DNA of 64,000 nucleotides from Bartonella sp. JB63. Its GTDB lineage: Bacteria > Pseudomonadota > Alphaproteobacteria > Rhizobiales > Rhizobiaceae. Position 1 is the stretch's first letter, and every line of letters starts with the position of its first letter. A program made the position numbers and the translations under genes. Positions 1-10,497 of the stretch are shown one piece after another. Below the pieces are notes generated by a model, which saw only the letters and a list, made by a program, of their open reading frames with translations, did no database searches and was not told where the DNA came from. The stretch lies in NCBI RefSeq assembly GCF_002022665.1, contig NZ_CP019788.1:1261501-1325500 (forward strand). Direction: 5' to 3'.

Positions 1-2262
1 ACGCAGCACCACCATCACAGCCTGCCTATAAGGCTCATCTTCTAAGGAAGAAGAAACAGATGAAACATCACTTTCACGATCTGCAACTTCTTGTGTAATA
101 GTCTCCAAATAATTAGGCTGTGCTTGCGCTTTCAGATGCGCAACAACCTGTTCAACTTCATCATCTGCCACAAAAGGCCCATGAATACGTTGAATACGTC
201 CTCCTCCCATCATAAATAGCATATCCCCTTGCCCTAATAATTGTTCAGCTCCCTGTTCACCAAGAATTGTTCGGCTATCAATCTTTGAACTCACAGAAAA
301 AGAAATACGTGTCGGGAAATTAGCTTTAATTGTTCCCGTAATCACATCGACTGAAGGACGTTGTGTTGCCATAATGACGTGGATACCAGCAGCACGCGCC
401 ATTTGAGCTAAACGTTGCACCGCTCCTTCAATATCTTTACCAGCAACCATCATAAGATCTGCCATTTCATCAATAATAACAACGATATAAGGCAGAGGAT
501 TTAAATCGAGGATTTCTGTTTCATATAATGGTTCACCAGTTTTGTGATCAAATCCAACCTGAACTGTCCGTGTTAATATTTCACCTTGTTTTTGTGCTTC
601 TTTTAAACGAGTATTAAATCCATCAATATTACGAACATTAACTTTTGACATTTTGCTGTAGCGCTCTTCCATTTCACGCACAGCCCACTTAAGAGCAATT
701 ACCGCTTTTTTAGGATCTGTCACTACGGGTGTCAATAAATGAGGAATACCATCATAAATCGAAAGTTCGAGCATTTTAGGATCAACCATAATTAAACGAC
801 ATTGTTCGGGTGTTAAACGATAAAGAAGCGATAAAATCATTGTATTAATAGCAACAGACTTACCCGATCCCGTCGTACCTGCCACTAAAAGATGAGGCAT
901 TTTTGTTAAATCTGCAACGACTGTTTCACCCCCTATTGTTTTACCCAATGCAAGCCCTAATTTTGCCTCGGTATCAAAAAATTCCCGTGCTTGTAAAATT
1001 TCCCGCAAATAGACTATCTGCCGAGATGCATTAGGCAACTCTATTCCAATAACATTACGCCCTGGAACTACAGCAACGCGTGCCGAAATAGAACGCATGG
1101 AGCGAGCAATATCATCTGCTAACCCAATAACACGCGAAGATTTAATGCCAGCAGCTGGCTCAAATTCGTACAAAGTTACAACTGGACCAGGACGTGCATC
1201 AATAATCTCTCCCTTAACTCCAAAATCTAATAAAACACTTTTAAGTTCCTGAGAATTGGCCTTTAAAATGGCAGGGGAAAGCCGCATATCTTTCGTTGCC
1301 GATGGAGGAACAGTGAGATAATCCAATAGAGGGAGGTTAAAATGATATTTTGAACGTACTTTTGAAGACTTTAAAACACTGCTATTAGAAGTAGAAACAG
1401 CTTTATTTTGGAAATCCTGAAATGGTTTTTTTTCATCAAAAAAAACTGGCTCAACTCGATCAAATGAATTGTCCGTTTTTTCAAATAAACTCGTAAACGA
1501 AAAAAAACGCCCAATACGGGCTTGTAAAAAATAAATAAAATGCAAAACTGCTCCAAAAACTGCAGAGAAAAAACTACCATGGACTTCATTATTAGAATAA
1601 TTTTCACTTTCCAATATCTTAAAAACTGGATCCACATGAACTGGTTCGCTTTCGCTTATATCGACCTGATGTCTCCATACTACATTGCCAGCAAAAATGG
1701 CTATTACAAAACTGACAAACACTAAAAAAATACCCCACAACACGCTCTCCACAGGTGAAGAAAAAGAGAATAAAAATAAAGAAAAAACATTTAAAATCTT
1801 ATCTCCCCAAACGCCCCCAAGACCAATTGGCAATGGCCAGTTTGTAAAAGACGCAACAGGAGTCATTAAAGCAAATGCAGCGGTAAACCAAATCGTTGAA
1901 ACCAACCACAAAAAAAGACGAAAAATAAAATTATGGATACCTTTTTGTGCAAGTAACAAAAGTGACCAAAATAATGGAGGCAACAAAATACCAAGACTTG
2001 CCAAACCAAAAAGTTGCATAGCAAGATCTGAAAAAACCGCACCAGGCCACCCCATAAGATTAGTGATCTGATTAGCATTGGCATAAGTCAATGATGGATC
2101 TGCAAAATTCCACGTTGCTAGAGCTAAAATACAAAAAATAAAGAGTCCTAAAAGACACAACCCAATTAAAACCCCTATTTGTCGCAACAATATTTCAATA
2201 AAGCGCGAATTCCGATATTCTAGCTTTTTTGGCAAATCATAAAGAGAAGAACCCTGATGCAT
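1..2262 (-). CDS. ftsK: DNA translocase FtsK (C-terminus beyond window edge)
   Basis: Septum-anchored DNA pump that moves chromosome ends through the closing septum and activates XerCD at dif. I translated the minus strand from an ATG at 2262 (MHQGSSLYDLPKK) and the frame stays open for 754 codons to the window edge, so only the C-terminus (expected gamma DNA-reading domain) is missing. The N-terminal ~190 residues hold several hydrophobic membrane segments. A linker follows, then the motor domain with Walker A GTTGSGKS near residues 461-468 (DNA about 860-880) and a hydrophobic stretch ending in IIDEMADL as Walker B. A competing ATG at 2266 hits a stop after nine codons. The XerC recombinase it would cooperate with lies at 14.1 kb. 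Family assignment is certain; the true end cannot be seen. Confidence 0.96.
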   Translation of the reverse strand, partial: MHQGSSLYDLPKKLEYRNSRFIEILLRQIGVLIGLCLLGLFIFCILALATWNFADPSLTYANANQITNLMGWPGAVFSDLAMQLFGLASLGILLPPLFWSLLLLAQKGIHNFIFRLFLWLVSTIWFTAAFALMTPVASFTNWPLPIGLGGVWGDKILNVFSLFLFSFSSPVESVLWGIFLVFVSFVIAIFAGNVVWRHQVDISESEPVHVDPVFKILESENYSNNEVHGSFFSAVFGAVLHFIYFLQARIGRFFSFTSLFEKTDNSFDRVEPVFFDEKKPFQDFQNKAVSTSNSSVLKSSKVRSKYHFNLPLLDYLTVPPSATKDMRLSPAILKANSQELKSVLLDFGVKGEIIDARPGPVVTLYEFEPAAGIKSSRVIGLADDIARSMRSISARVAVVPGRNVIGIELPNASRQIVYLREILQAREFFDTEAKLGLALGKTIGGETVVADLTKMPHLLVAGTTGSGKSVAINTMILSLLYRLTPEQCRLIMVDPKMLELSIYDGIPHLLTPVVTDPKKAVIALKWAVREMEERYSKMSKVNVRNIDGFNTRLKEAQKQGEILTRTVQVGFDHKTGEPLYETEILDLNPLPYIVVIIDEMADLMMVAGKDIEGAVQRLAQMARAAGIHVIMATQRPSVDVITGTIKANFPTRISFSVSSKIDSRTILGEQGAEQLLGQGDMLFMMGGGRIQRIHGPFVADDEVEQVVAHLKAQAQPNYLETITQEVADRESDVSSVSSSLEDEPYRQAVMVVLR

Positions 2263-2451
2263 TCATCAATCCTAAACATAAAACCCTTAATATTAAGAGT
2301 TATATCTAAAATTTATAACATAAAAAAATATTAATACCGTTTTAACCAATATAATCACAACAATTTCTCTTTAAGACTGCAAAAAAAGTGATAATAAGGT
2401 CAATATCAATATCATTTAAGATTAAAACTGCCCACAATTGAAAGAAACAAA

Positions 2452-3696
2452 GTGACTTCCTATATCGATCAAACAACAAAACAATGTGATCTGCTTATTG
2501 CAGGCGGTGCAGCTGTTGGCTTGACACTTGCCGTCGCTCTCAAAAATGCTGCTCCTGAGTTGAGAATAAACGTTGTTGATGCCACTTCCCAAAGAAACAC
2601 ATCTACCAAAAATACACAAGCATTTGCTCTTGCCGCCGCTTCTATTCGTATGCTTGAACAATTACAGTGCTGGAAGCATATCAAACCTTATGCCCAACCT
2701 ATCTATTCAATGACGATCACCGATGCACGCATCAATGATCCCATTAAACCAACTTTTTTAACATTTGAAGGAGATATAACACCCAATGAGCCCTTTGCAA
2801 GTATGGTTGAAAATAAAAGGCTCATCAATGCTTTAAAAAAACGTGCAAAAGATCTCGATATTTCTTTTATCGAAAATACCACCGTCGTTCATTTTCACCA
2901 AGAAAACTACTATACAACAGTCACCTTAAATAATAAAGAAATTTGGCAAACAAAATTGCTGGTAGCAGCTAATGGAACACACTCTAAATTACGAGAAAAA
3001 GCTGGTCTTAAAAGCTTTTCTCATTGTTATATGCAAACAGCAATTACATGCATTATCGAACATGAAAAATCCCACCATGGTCAAGCAATCCAACATTTTT
3101 TCCCCACTGGACCTTTTGCTCTTTTACCTCTCAAAGGCAACCGATCGGCTATTGTATGGAATGAAAAACACCATATTGCTCAATATTATCTTAAAGCCGA
3201 TGCTCTGATTTTTGAAGAGGAAATTGAAAAACGTATTGGTCATCAATTTGGAAAACTTTCGTGGAATGGTGAACGTCAGGGATTTCCCCTAATCCTTTCT
3301 TTAGCAGAGCATTGCATTAAACCTCGTTTTGCTCTCATAGGAGATGCTGCTCATACAATCCACCCCATTGCAGGACAAGGTCTCAATTTAGGACTTCGTG
3401 ATAGCGCCGCTTTAGCCGAAGTCATTATTGAGACAGCACGATTGGGTCTTGATATTGGATCAATGACAACTCTCCAACGTTATCAAAGTTGGCGACGTTT
3501 TGAAACTATACGAATGGCTTTTAGTAATGATTGGATCAACAGACTCTTCTCTAATGATATCTTACTCTTACGTATATTTCGCGATGTTGGTCTTGGACTT
3601 ATTAATCAGATGCCAAAAATGAAAAAATATTTTATTCAAGAAGCTTCTGGTCTCACTTCCAACGCACCACGTCTTCTCCGTGGGCTTCCAATCTAA
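2452..3696 (+). CDS. ubiH: UbiH/UbiF/COQ6-family FAD monooxygenase
   Basis: Flavin-dependent aromatic hydroxylase, probably acting on the ubiquinone ring. The 414 residues are a normal length for the family. The N-terminal dinucleotide-binding motif is a slightly altered GGAAVG (residues 18-23), and the second FAD motif GDAAH is at 297-301 followed by HPIAGQGLNLGLRD, typical of UbiH/COQ6 enzymes. The start is a GTG; no ATG fits the conserved N-terminus and the upstream purine stretch is only a weak ribosome site. It is divergent from ftsK with about 190 bases between. Which ring position it hydroxylates cannot be decided from sequence, so the symbol is a family-level label. Confidence 0.88.
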   Translation: MTSYIDQTTKQCDLLIAGGAAVGLTLAVALKNAAPELRINVVDATSQRNTSTKNTQAFALAAASIRMLEQLQCWKHIKPYAQPIYSMTITDARINDPIKPTFLTFEGDITPNEPFASMVENKRLINALKKRAKDLDISFIENTTVVHFHQENYYTTVTLNNKEIWQTKLLVAANGTHSKLREKAGLKSFSHCYMQTAITCIIEHEKSHHGQAIQHFFPTGPFALLPLKGNRSAIVWNEKHHIAQYYLKADALIFEEEIEKRIGHQFGKLSWNGERQGFPLILSLAEHCIKPRFALIGDAAHTIHPIAGQGLNLGLRDSAALAEVIIETARLGLDIGSMTTLQRYQSWRRFETIRMAFSNDWINRLFSNDILLLRIFRDVGLGLINQMPKMKKYFIQEASGLTSNAPRLLRGLPI

Positions 3697-4405
3697 CAAT
3701 TTAAAATCAACCCCTTAAATCTTCTATTTTTAAAAGAAAGCACTGCTATTTTAGCTAAAGCTTAAAGTGTATACTCTTTACATAATTAAAACAATGACTG
3801 AATTATTATAAGGGGTAAGACAAAATATTTACGAAAAAATAACCAAATATTTTTTTAACTCAATTACGCGATAAGAGCATTTTTATATCATTATAGAGTA
3901 ACAGCTTCGAAAGCTATTTATACAAACACGAATGGACAAATTTTTAAAATGAGATTAACGAAATATTAGCTATAGGCTTTATGGTATTCTATTTTATATA
4001 AATTGGCTTCATTAAAAAACTTGTCATTCTTTGTCATGGTTCAATGAAGTTAAACAATAATACTCCTTTTCCAGAAAACAACTTTCACGGATATATTCCT
4101 ATTTCAAAGAGCTGCTTTGGAATAATTCGTTTATAATAATCCAAAAACAAAAGCCTTTGAAGCTCCAACAAAGCCTCCCAAAATTCACCGTACAAGCATC
4201 TCTTTTTCAATAAAACGAACTACATAACCACCAAGCAGAGAACAACAATTTGCTATCACAGAAATAATTAAAGGAAGGTTATCCTTATTCGTTTCTAAAA
4301 TCATCTTAGCATAACTTGATGCTATTTTGACTCCAAAAAATCGGTCATTAGTAAATATTCATTGCATCACTAGAATAGAAAAATCTCGTATTATTTTCCA
4401 TAAAA
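3697..4405. other. AT-rich spacer with a possible gene remnant
   Basis: No intact gene is visible. The minus strand between about 4350 and 4185 is open for roughly 56 codons with a hydrophobic segment (listed separately as a possible remnant). The rest carries stops in all frames. Confidence 0.5.
4185..4352 (-). pseudogene. Possible remnant of a membrane-protein gene
   Basis: Minus-strand reading shows about 56 codons, preceded by TGA and ended by TGA at 4185-4187, without a convincing start. The peptide contains a hydrophobic stretch (LPLIISVIANCC) followed by a basic FIEKEMLVR end. After the stop, another frame gives a short glycine-rich hydrophobic piece. This looks like a decayed membrane protein, but I cannot name the family, and chance openness in AT-rich DNA is a real alternative. 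Confidence 0.25.
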
Positions 4406-4663
4406 TTACTTCTCATCAAGACTGAAATTGCCACAAATAACACCTCTCTCTTTAAGAAAACAAAAAGGATGCTTTGGATTAGCCCAAATCCTCAATTTTC
4501 CTCTTTGCGTCATAAGCATATATTTATAGGATTTTTGAGTTATTGGATCATCTGCAACAAATGTAAAATGCCATTCTCTTTCTGAACGCATTACTACTGT
4601 AATATCTCGAGCTACTTTCTGACTAAACGCTCTATCAACGCTTTTTTGTTCTATCATTCTCAT
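4406..4663 (-). CDS. Small hypothetical protein
   Basis: An 85-residue ORF I do not recognise. The composition is protein-like: charged, with a central YKYMLMTQRGKLRIW segment and a C-terminal CFLKERGVICGNFSLDE stretch. No membrane segment, signal peptide or known motif is visible. An AAGGG sequence about ten bases upstream of the ATG could serve as ribosome site, which favours a real gene. It stands alone between degraded spacers, next to an H-NS-type gene, so it may be a relic of horizontally acquired DNA. It could instead be the surviving end of a longer protein. Confidence 0.45.
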   Translation of the reverse strand: MRMIEQKSVDRAFSQKVARDITVVMRSEREWHFTFVADDPITQKSYKYMLMTQRGKLRIWANPKHPFCFLKERGVICGNFSLDEK

Positions 4664-6162
4664 AATCTTTAGCCCTTAGATTGAAGTAAATTCTGTCCAA
4701 TTTATTAAACAGAGTCTAACATTTTCTTATCCATCTGTTCTATCTGTCGCAAAACTTACCTTATCAAAACTCTAATCTTCATTAATAAATACTTCTTTTA
4801 CCGTTTTTATTACTTCCCATAAATCCATAAAAAAGATTCACAAATAGCCTTATTTTATGGATAAATACATCTCTAATTCCCCATGAAATTTTTCAGATAT
4901 TGTATTTTACAAACTTTTCTTGCATTATAGCATTCAGTAGCATAAACTTTCGTAGTTTATCTTCCATAAGAACTAAAAGCAAAAACTCTTACCTCAATAT
5001 ACAAAGTAACTTTTTCACGTAATCGTTAAAAAAGATCGCGTTTTAAATTCCTCATATTGTAACAACTTCATGCAGTCTTCAACAAAGCTTGCCCTGTTAT
5101 TATATTAGACAAAATTCATCCATAAAAATGAGAGAAAACTGCTTGCACAACCTTAAGATTTTTGTATAAATCACGCAAATTTGAAAAGACACATCAAACC
5201 AATCAAAATTTTATCCATTACGCCTAAGACGATCAATAATTCAACGGTATCTTCAAACATCAAGAGTTAAATAACCGCTTTCAATTATCATTATCTATTG
5301 TAGAGATATTACATTGAAATTTCTGTACAAAAAAGCTGAAATAATCTTTCTCGATTTTCTTAAAAAGAGAAGCGTTATTCGTGGCAATTTCAATCTTAAT
5401 GAAGAGTCATTTTATAGTAAATAAACGATATAATTATTTTATAATGAAAAAAATTATTTAATAAACAGCAGTTGTAAACATGGCAGCAAGACTTATAAAA
5501 TCTATTAATCTACAATGCAAAAATTTTATCTATAAAAAACCGTAATCATTGCTCCCCACCTACAACTCCCACCAATTTTTCCATTAAAATTATATGGCTG
5601 CAAATTTGAAGAGAATAAAAACCTTCAATCTACATACAAATGGCTAAACTTCCTACATTCTTTAATATCATTACAGCTTTTCTCATTATACGAAAAATAA
5701 TGATAGAAGCCATAGTCATTTTCCTTATCACACTACAATCAACAACATAACATCATCTCTTGTTGATTCTATTTCCTACAAAGATGTACAGAATGAATCT
5801 ATACAATGCTGCATAAACACTGACTATTATTGCAATAAACAACAATATTACTGCCAAAGGAGGGCTTGCCCTTTATCAAAAGTTTCCATAATTTATAGAT
5901 TGGTAACTTATACTCACTAGTTGATCGAACATGGTTTAGCAAAGCCCAATTTCCATAATGGCGATCATCGATAGCTGAAGCCATATTGGTACAGGTCATA
6001 GATATGATAGATGCAATGGAAAGAGAAAAATTGATATAAATAAAAATGTATCTTCATATCTATCAAGATCGTAATTTTGATAAAAATAAGGCAATCTAAG
6101 AATGAACTACTACTATATTTAATATGACTAACCATAATTCTTTTTAAGGGGGGGATAAGAAA
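4664..6162. other. 1.5-kb AT-rich spacer without recognisable genes
   Basis: Both strands are broken by frequent stops. The only ORF above 60 codons (5799-5999, minus) has low-complexity translation and no ribosome site. I see no tRNA-like element and no clear terminal repeats. The length and composition suggest decayed genes. Confidence 0.5.
6145..6154 (+). promoter_or_regulatory. Ribosome binding site containing a G7 run (6148-6154)
   Basis: The sequence AAGGGGGGG lies eight bases upstream of the GTG of the H-NS-type gene. It decides the start codon. A run of seven G is unusual in this AT-rich DNA and could slip during replication, changing Shine-Dalgarno spacing. Confidence 0.6.
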
Positions 6163-6456
6163 GTGTATAATTTCAAAAATATGAATCCTGATAAATTAAG
6201 GGAAATACGTGCTCAAATCGATGCAGAACTGAAAAAAAGACAAGTGAAAGATAAGCAAAATGCACGGCGAAAAATCCTTGAAATTGCCAATATACACGGA
6301 ATCAATATCGCCGATCTTGTTAAAAAAGAGCGCCATTATAGAAATCCAGATAATCAATGGGAATTATGGAATGGAAGAGGGCGTAAGCCTAAGTGGATAA
6401 AAGAATGGTTAAAAAGAGGTTATAAACTTGAAGAATTAGAAGTAGAAATAACATAA
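6163..6456 (+). CDS. H-NS/HvrA-family nucleoid-associated regulator
   Basis: Small DNA-binding protein (97 residues) of the H-NS family, which coats and silences AT-rich DNA. The N-terminal half is a charged helix likely to dimerise (KLREIRAQIDAELKKRQVK). The C-terminal DNA-binding part contains YRNPDNQWELWNGRGRKPKW, close to the family core in which the GRGRKP loop inserts into the minor groove of AT tracts. The GTG at 6163 is chosen because a strong purine run AAGGGGGGG ends eight bases before it; the ATG at 6181 lacks such a site. It sits in an AT-rich accessory region. The family is clear; targets are unknown. Confidence 0.9.
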   Translation: MYNFKNMNPDKLREIRAQIDAELKKRQVKDKQNARRKILEIANIHGINIADLVKKERHYRNPDNQWELWNGRGRKPKWIKEWLKRGYKLEELEVEIT

Positions 6457-7049
6457 TAGATTATAACCCTCAAAAATAAAAGAATATAAATCAATACGAA
6501 TTAAAATAATCTAATCCTTAAAGTTACTGCATGTGTTAAACTATAGAAGTGATTTTGCACAATCATTTAACCAAAAAGAAAAGCATTCAAACACAAGAGC
6601 ACTCTTTCATAAACACCAACGCCATATACTACAATTTTCATATAAAGAATGTTAACCCTAGAATTTGAAGATTTCCCAGACTGTGGTATTGCACCATCAA
6701 CGTGTAATAATCATATCATAAATTCATAAAACATAATTGTTCAGAATAAAGCGGTAAAACAAATACAATAACCATGATTCTCTTTCTTCGAAAATCAAAA
6801 AAATCTCAGAAAAGACCAATAAATAACACTAGATTTTCGCCATAAATACAGTTTCAAATAAAAATCAACCTTAAAAGTTTCAGCATATCGTTTTTAATAT
6901 ATTCAAAGCTCAATTCGCTAGAAATGGTAATAATGATACCTCCCTACAGACAATTTCCATAACAGTAAATATACAAAGATTTTATATCTACATCTGATCC
7001 ACTTATTATCAAAGAATAAATACTTTTTTCTATTTTAATTGATAAACTT
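6457..7049. other. Spacer with no visible gene
   Basis: About 590 AT-rich bases between the H-NS-type gene and the convergent end of sdhB. No ORF, tRNA or strong hairpin terminator was found. Confidence 0.5.
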
Positions 7050-7829
7050 TTAAAGACGTCGTTCAACCATAAGCTTTTTAATTTCAGCAATTGCCTTAGC
7101 TGGATTTAAGCCTTTCGGGCAGGTTTGTGCACAATTCATAATCGTGTGACACCGATAAAGACGAAAAGGATCTTCTAGATCATCAAGGCGCTCACCACTC
7201 ATTTCATCACGAGAATCAATAATCCAGCGATAAGCCTGCAGTAAAACAGCAGGCCCCAAATAACGATCACCATTCCACCAATAACTTGGACACGACGTTT
7301 GACAGCATGCACAAAGAATACATTCATAAAGACCATCAATTTTCTGACGATCAGAATAACTTTGTAACCATTCTTTTGCAGGTTTAGGAGAAACAGTTTT
7401 AAGCCAAGGTTCAATGGCACGATGCTGTGCATAAAAACGCTTTAAATCAGGAACCAAATCTTTTACAATAGGCATAGAAGGCAGCGGGTAGACTTTGATT
7501 GGATGTTTTACATCGTCCATTCCTTTAGTACAAGCCAATGTATTGGTTCCATCAATATTCATCGCACATGAACCACAAATGCCCTCACGGCATGATCGAC
7601 GGAGTGTTAAAGTTGGATCAATATGATTCTTGATAAATAAGAGTCCATCAAGAATCATCGGACCACAAACTGAGCGATCCACATAATAAGTATCAAGATG
7701 AGGATTATCCTCATCATCAGGTGACCAACGATAAATATGAAATTCTGTTAAATGCGTAGCACCTTCAGGTTTAGGCCAAACTTTTCCAGCTTTAACTTGA
7801 GAATTTTTGGGAAGCCTAATTTGTACCAT
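7050..7829 (-). CDS. sdhB: Succinate dehydrogenase iron-sulfur subunit
   Basis: Electron-transfer subunit of complex II, passing electrons from the SdhA flavin to ubiquinone. The 259 residues carry all three cluster motifs: [2Fe-2S] cysteines C80, C85, C88 and C100; [4Fe-4S] cysteines C170, C173, C176 and C180; [3Fe-4S] cysteines C227, C233 and C237. It is the last gene of sdhCDAB, 14 bases after sdhA. Length and motifs match alphaproteobacterial and mitochondrial SdhB. Nothing is missing. Confidence 0.98.
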   Translation of the reverse strand: MVQIRLPKNSQVKAGKVWPKPEGATHLTEFHIYRWSPDDEDNPHLDTYYVDRSVCGPMILDGLLFIKNHIDPTLTLRRSCREGICGSCAMNIDGTNTLACTKGMDDVKHPIKVYPLPSMPIVKDLVPDLKRFYAQHRAIEPWLKTVSPKPAKEWLQSYSDRQKIDGLYECILCACCQTSCPSYWWNGDRYLGPAVLLQAYRWIIDSRDEMSGERLDDLEDPFRLYRCHTIMNCAQTCPKGLNPAKAIAEIKKLMVERRL

Positions 7830-7843
7830 AACTTTCTTTCCCC

Positions 7844-9688
7844 TTAGTAAACGCGTTTTTTAGGCATAATGCGCTTTAAATCTATACCACCATTCTCTTC
7901 AGACGTTAATGGATCAACATGAACAGGACGATATGATAACGTCACCTTTCCATTTTTTGACAGATGCGAAAGTGTATGGCGACGCCAATTTTTATCATCA
8001 CGCTCTGGATAATCTTCTCGTGCATGCGCACCACGACTTTCCAAACGAGCTGCTGCAGAATAAACAGTCGTAATTGCATTGGCCATCAAATTTTCAAGCT
8101 CCAATGTTTCCACTAAATCAGAATTCCAAATAAGTGAACGGTCTGTAACTTTAAGATCAGAAAGTTCATCCCAAATTTTACTTATCCGTTGGCATCCTTG
8201 TTCTAAAGAATCTGCTGTACGGAATACTGCAGCATCCTCTTGCATTGCACGTTGCATTTTCTCACGCAATATAGCTGTTGGAACCTGTCCTTTAGCAAAA
8301 CGTAAACGGTCAAAACGTGCTATAATCCTATCAACTGCATCCTCATTAATAGCTGGGATCTCTGCATTGCGATCTATGACTTCGCCTGCACGAATTGCAG
8401 CAGCACGTCCAAATACCACTAAATCAATCAATGAATTTGATCCTAAACGATTAGCACCATGAACAGATGCACATCCTGCCTCACCTACAGCCATTAAACC
8501 TGGTTGAACACGATCAGGAGAATCAGCTGTTGGGTTTAAAACTTCCCCATAGTAGTTGGTAGGAATACCACCCATATTATAATGAACTGTTGGCAAAACA
8601 GGAACTGGCTCTCTGGTCAAATCGACCCCTGCAAAAATTCGGGCTGATTCAGAAATCCCCGGTAAACGCTCATGCAATATGGCGGGATCAATATGGTTTA
8701 GCACCAAATGAATATGATCTTTTTTCGCACCAACACCACGCCCTTCACGAATTTCAAGTGTTATACAACGTGAAACCAAATCGCGTGAAGCCAAATCCTT
8801 AAAGGATGGTGCATAACGTTCCATAAAGCGCTCACCTTCAGAATTAACTAAATAGCCGCCTTCACCACGTGCACCTTCTGTAATTAAGCAACCAGAACCA
8901 TAAATACCCGTAGGATGGAATTGAACAAATTCCATATCCTGAAGCGGTAATCCAGCCCGTGCAATCATCCCGCCACCATCTCCTGTACATGTATGAGCTG
9001 ACGTCGCTGAAAAATAAGCTCGTCCATAACCACCAGTTGCAAGAACAACCATCTTTGCAGAAAAACGATGGATTGTACCATCATCAAGATTCCAAGCCAC
9101 AACACCTGTACACACGCCACCTGTCATAATCAAATCAAGTGCAAAATATTCGATAAAAAACTGAGCATTATGCTTAAGGCTTTGTCCGTAAAGTGTATGC
9201 AAAATTGCATGACCAGTACGATCAGCTGCCGCACAAGTGCGTTGGACCGGCGGTCCTTCACCAAATTCTGTGGTATGACCACCAAAAGGACGCTGATAAA
9301 TTTTTCCTTCCTTTGTACGTGAAAAAGGAACCCCATAATGTTCTAGCTCATAAACAGCAGCTGGTGCATTTCGCACTAAATATTCCATTGCATCGGTATC
9401 GCCGAGCCAATCAGAACCTTTCACCGTATCATATAAATGCCATTGCCAATTATCAGGCCCCATATTCGACAAAGATGCTGCAATACCACCTTGTGCCGCA
9501 ACCGTGTGCGATCGAGTTGGAAAAACCTTTGTAATACACGCTGTTCTCAATCCTTGCTCAGCCATACCAAGGGTTGCACGTAAACCTGCTCCCCCAGCTC
9601 CAACAACAACAACATCAAATTTATGATCTACATAGCTATATGCAGCATGCCCTACTTTAACACCTAAAGATGATATTGCACTCACCAT
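7844..9688 (-). CDS. sdhA: Succinate dehydrogenase flavoprotein subunit
   Basis: Catalytic subunit oxidising succinate to fumarate with covalent FAD. An open frame reaches 22 codons further upstream, but I place the start at the ATG at 9688 ([17 protein letters not shown]). This leaves sdhD intact, has an AGGGG ribosome site, and gives 614 residues, the normal length. The FAD-binding GAGGAG is at residues 30-35, followed by the FAD-attachment region [10 protein letters not shown], the active-site [21 protein letters not shown] region and [10 protein letters not shown]. It lies five bases after sdhD and before sdhB. The SDH assembly factor SdhAF4 is at 28.2 kb. Confidence 0.98.
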   Translation of the reverse strand: MVSAISSLGVKVGHAAYSYVDHKFDVVVVGAGGAGLRATLGMAEQGLRTACITKVFPTRSHTVAAQGGIAASLSNMGPDNWQWHLYDTVKGSDWLGDTDAMEYLVRNAPAAVYELEHYGVPFSRTKEGKIYQRPFGGHTTEFGEGPPVQRTCAAADRTGHAILHTLYGQSLKHNAQFFIEYFALDLIMTGGVCTGVVAWNLDDGTIHRFSAKMVVLATGGYGRAYFSATSAHTCTGDGGGMIARAGLPLQDMEFVQFHPTGIYGSGCLITEGARGEGGYLVNSEGERFMERYAPSFKDLASRDLVSRCITLEIREGRGVGAKKDHIHLVLNHIDPAILHERLPGISESARIFAGVDLTREPVPVLPTVHYNMGGIPTNYYGEVLNPTADSPDRVQPGLMAVGEAGCASVHGANRLGSNSLIDLVVFGRAAAIRAGEVIDRNAEIPAINEDAVDRIIARFDRLRFAKGQVPTAILREKMQRAMQEDAAVFRTADSLEQGCQRISKIWDELSDLKVTDRSLIWNSDLVETLELENLMANAITTVYSAAARLESRGAHAREDYPERDDKNWRRHTLSHLSKNGKVTLSYRPVHVDPLTSEENGGIDLKRIMPKKRVY

Positions 9689-9693
9689 ATTAT

Positions 9694-10080
9694 TCAAACC
9701 CCTAATGTGATTTTTAAAAGAGCAAACATCATTATACCGCCCAGAATAAAACAAAATAAAATATTCAATACAAAAAACAATATTCGCATACCTTCATGTG
9801 GAATATAATCTTCAATAACAACCTGCATGCCAAGTTTCATGTAATAAAGACTTGAAAAAATCATCAATCCCATCAAAACTGTAACAACGGGATGTGAAAA
9901 CCGTGAATGAACAATACTGTGATCCTTTCCCACGCATGACATAACAAGAACAATAAAAAATATCCAAAGTAGCACATTGACAAAACTTACCAGATTTTCT
10001 AACCAAAAATGCTCTGTTCCTGTATGTGCACTGCCAAAACCACGCACTTTTCCAAGTTCTGTTCGCAAATCTTTTTTCAT
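9694..10080 (-). CDS. sdhD: Succinate dehydrogenase membrane anchor SdhD
   Basis: Hydrophobic complex II anchor of 128 residues with three membrane segments (about 31-50, 64-84 and 102-125), helping form the quinone site and haem b pocket. The conserved G-x6-DY signature is present as G84 ... D91-Y92. In E. coli SdhD the haem ligand His71 lies four residues before the Gly and 11 before Asp82; here that ungapped position is Y80 (codon TAC, one base from His CAC). The rest of the gene looks intact and sits in its operon, 15 bases after sdhC. Family is certain; haem ligation at this position is in question. Confidence 0.95.
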   Translation of the reverse strand: MKKDLRTELGKVRGFGSAHTGTEHFWLENLVSFVNVLLWIFFIVLVMSCVGKDHSIVHSRFSHPVVTVLMGLMIFSSLYYMKLGMQVVIEDYIPHEGMRILFFVLNILFCFILGGIMMFALLKITLGV

Positions 10081-10095
10081 TTTTTCTACCCCTAG

Positions 10096-10497
10096 CTAAA
10101 CAACACTATATCCAATTATCCAAATTGCAATAGTGACAATAAGGGAAATAAAAACTGTAACCCAAGCAGTTGAAGTTGCTTTTTCTTTGTCTAAACAACA
10201 AGGCTTCATATTCCAAACAATATGGCGAATACATCCAACCATATGATGAACTCCAGCCAATGTATAGAAAAATAAAAAACAAAGCCCAGGGAGAGATCCA
10301 TAAATCTGGTTAATCATTCTGAATGAATCAGCTCCACAAGCAATTGACACTAACCAAAGAGTCAAAAAGAACATTCCAAAATAAAGTGCAATACCAGTTA
10401 TCCGATGTGCTATCGAAATTGCCATAGTAATTGACCAACGATAAATACTCAGATGAGGAGAACGAGGGCGATCTTTTGTTGTGGTTGTCTCTATCAT
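10096..10497 (-). CDS. sdhC: Succinate dehydrogenase cytochrome b556 subunit SdhC
   Basis: First gene of sdhCDAB, encoding the 133-residue haem- and quinone-binding anchor. The N-terminus contains the family signature RPRSPHLSIYRW and SIAHRITG. Three membrane helices follow at about 27-50, 65-85 and 108-130. The haem-ligand region is VHHMVGCIRH with His84/His85 and the conserved Arg91-His92. The ATG at 10497 follows an AGGATG-like site. The operon promoter should lie in the spacer beyond 10500, though I cannot point to defined boxes. Confidence 0.96.
   Translation of the reverse strand: MIETTTTKDRPRSPHLSIYRWSITMAISIAHRITGIALYFGMFFLTLWLVSIACGADSFRMINQIYGSLPGLCFLFFYTLAGVHHMVGCIRHIVWNMKPCCLDKEKATSTAWVTVFISLIVTIAIWIIGYSVV

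Noticed and set aside
1685..2071. 128-codon plus-strand ORF inside ftsK
   Set aside because: Antisense shadow of the FtsK membrane domain; the sense strand reads a complete FtsK N-terminus.
5799..5999. 66-codon minus-strand ORF in the 4.7-6.2 kb spacer
   Set aside because: No ribosome site, no family features and composition expected by chance.
9068..9534. Plus-strand ORFs of 84-113 codons inside sdhA
   Set aside because: They lie antisense to an intact, highly conserved gene and have no family resemblance.
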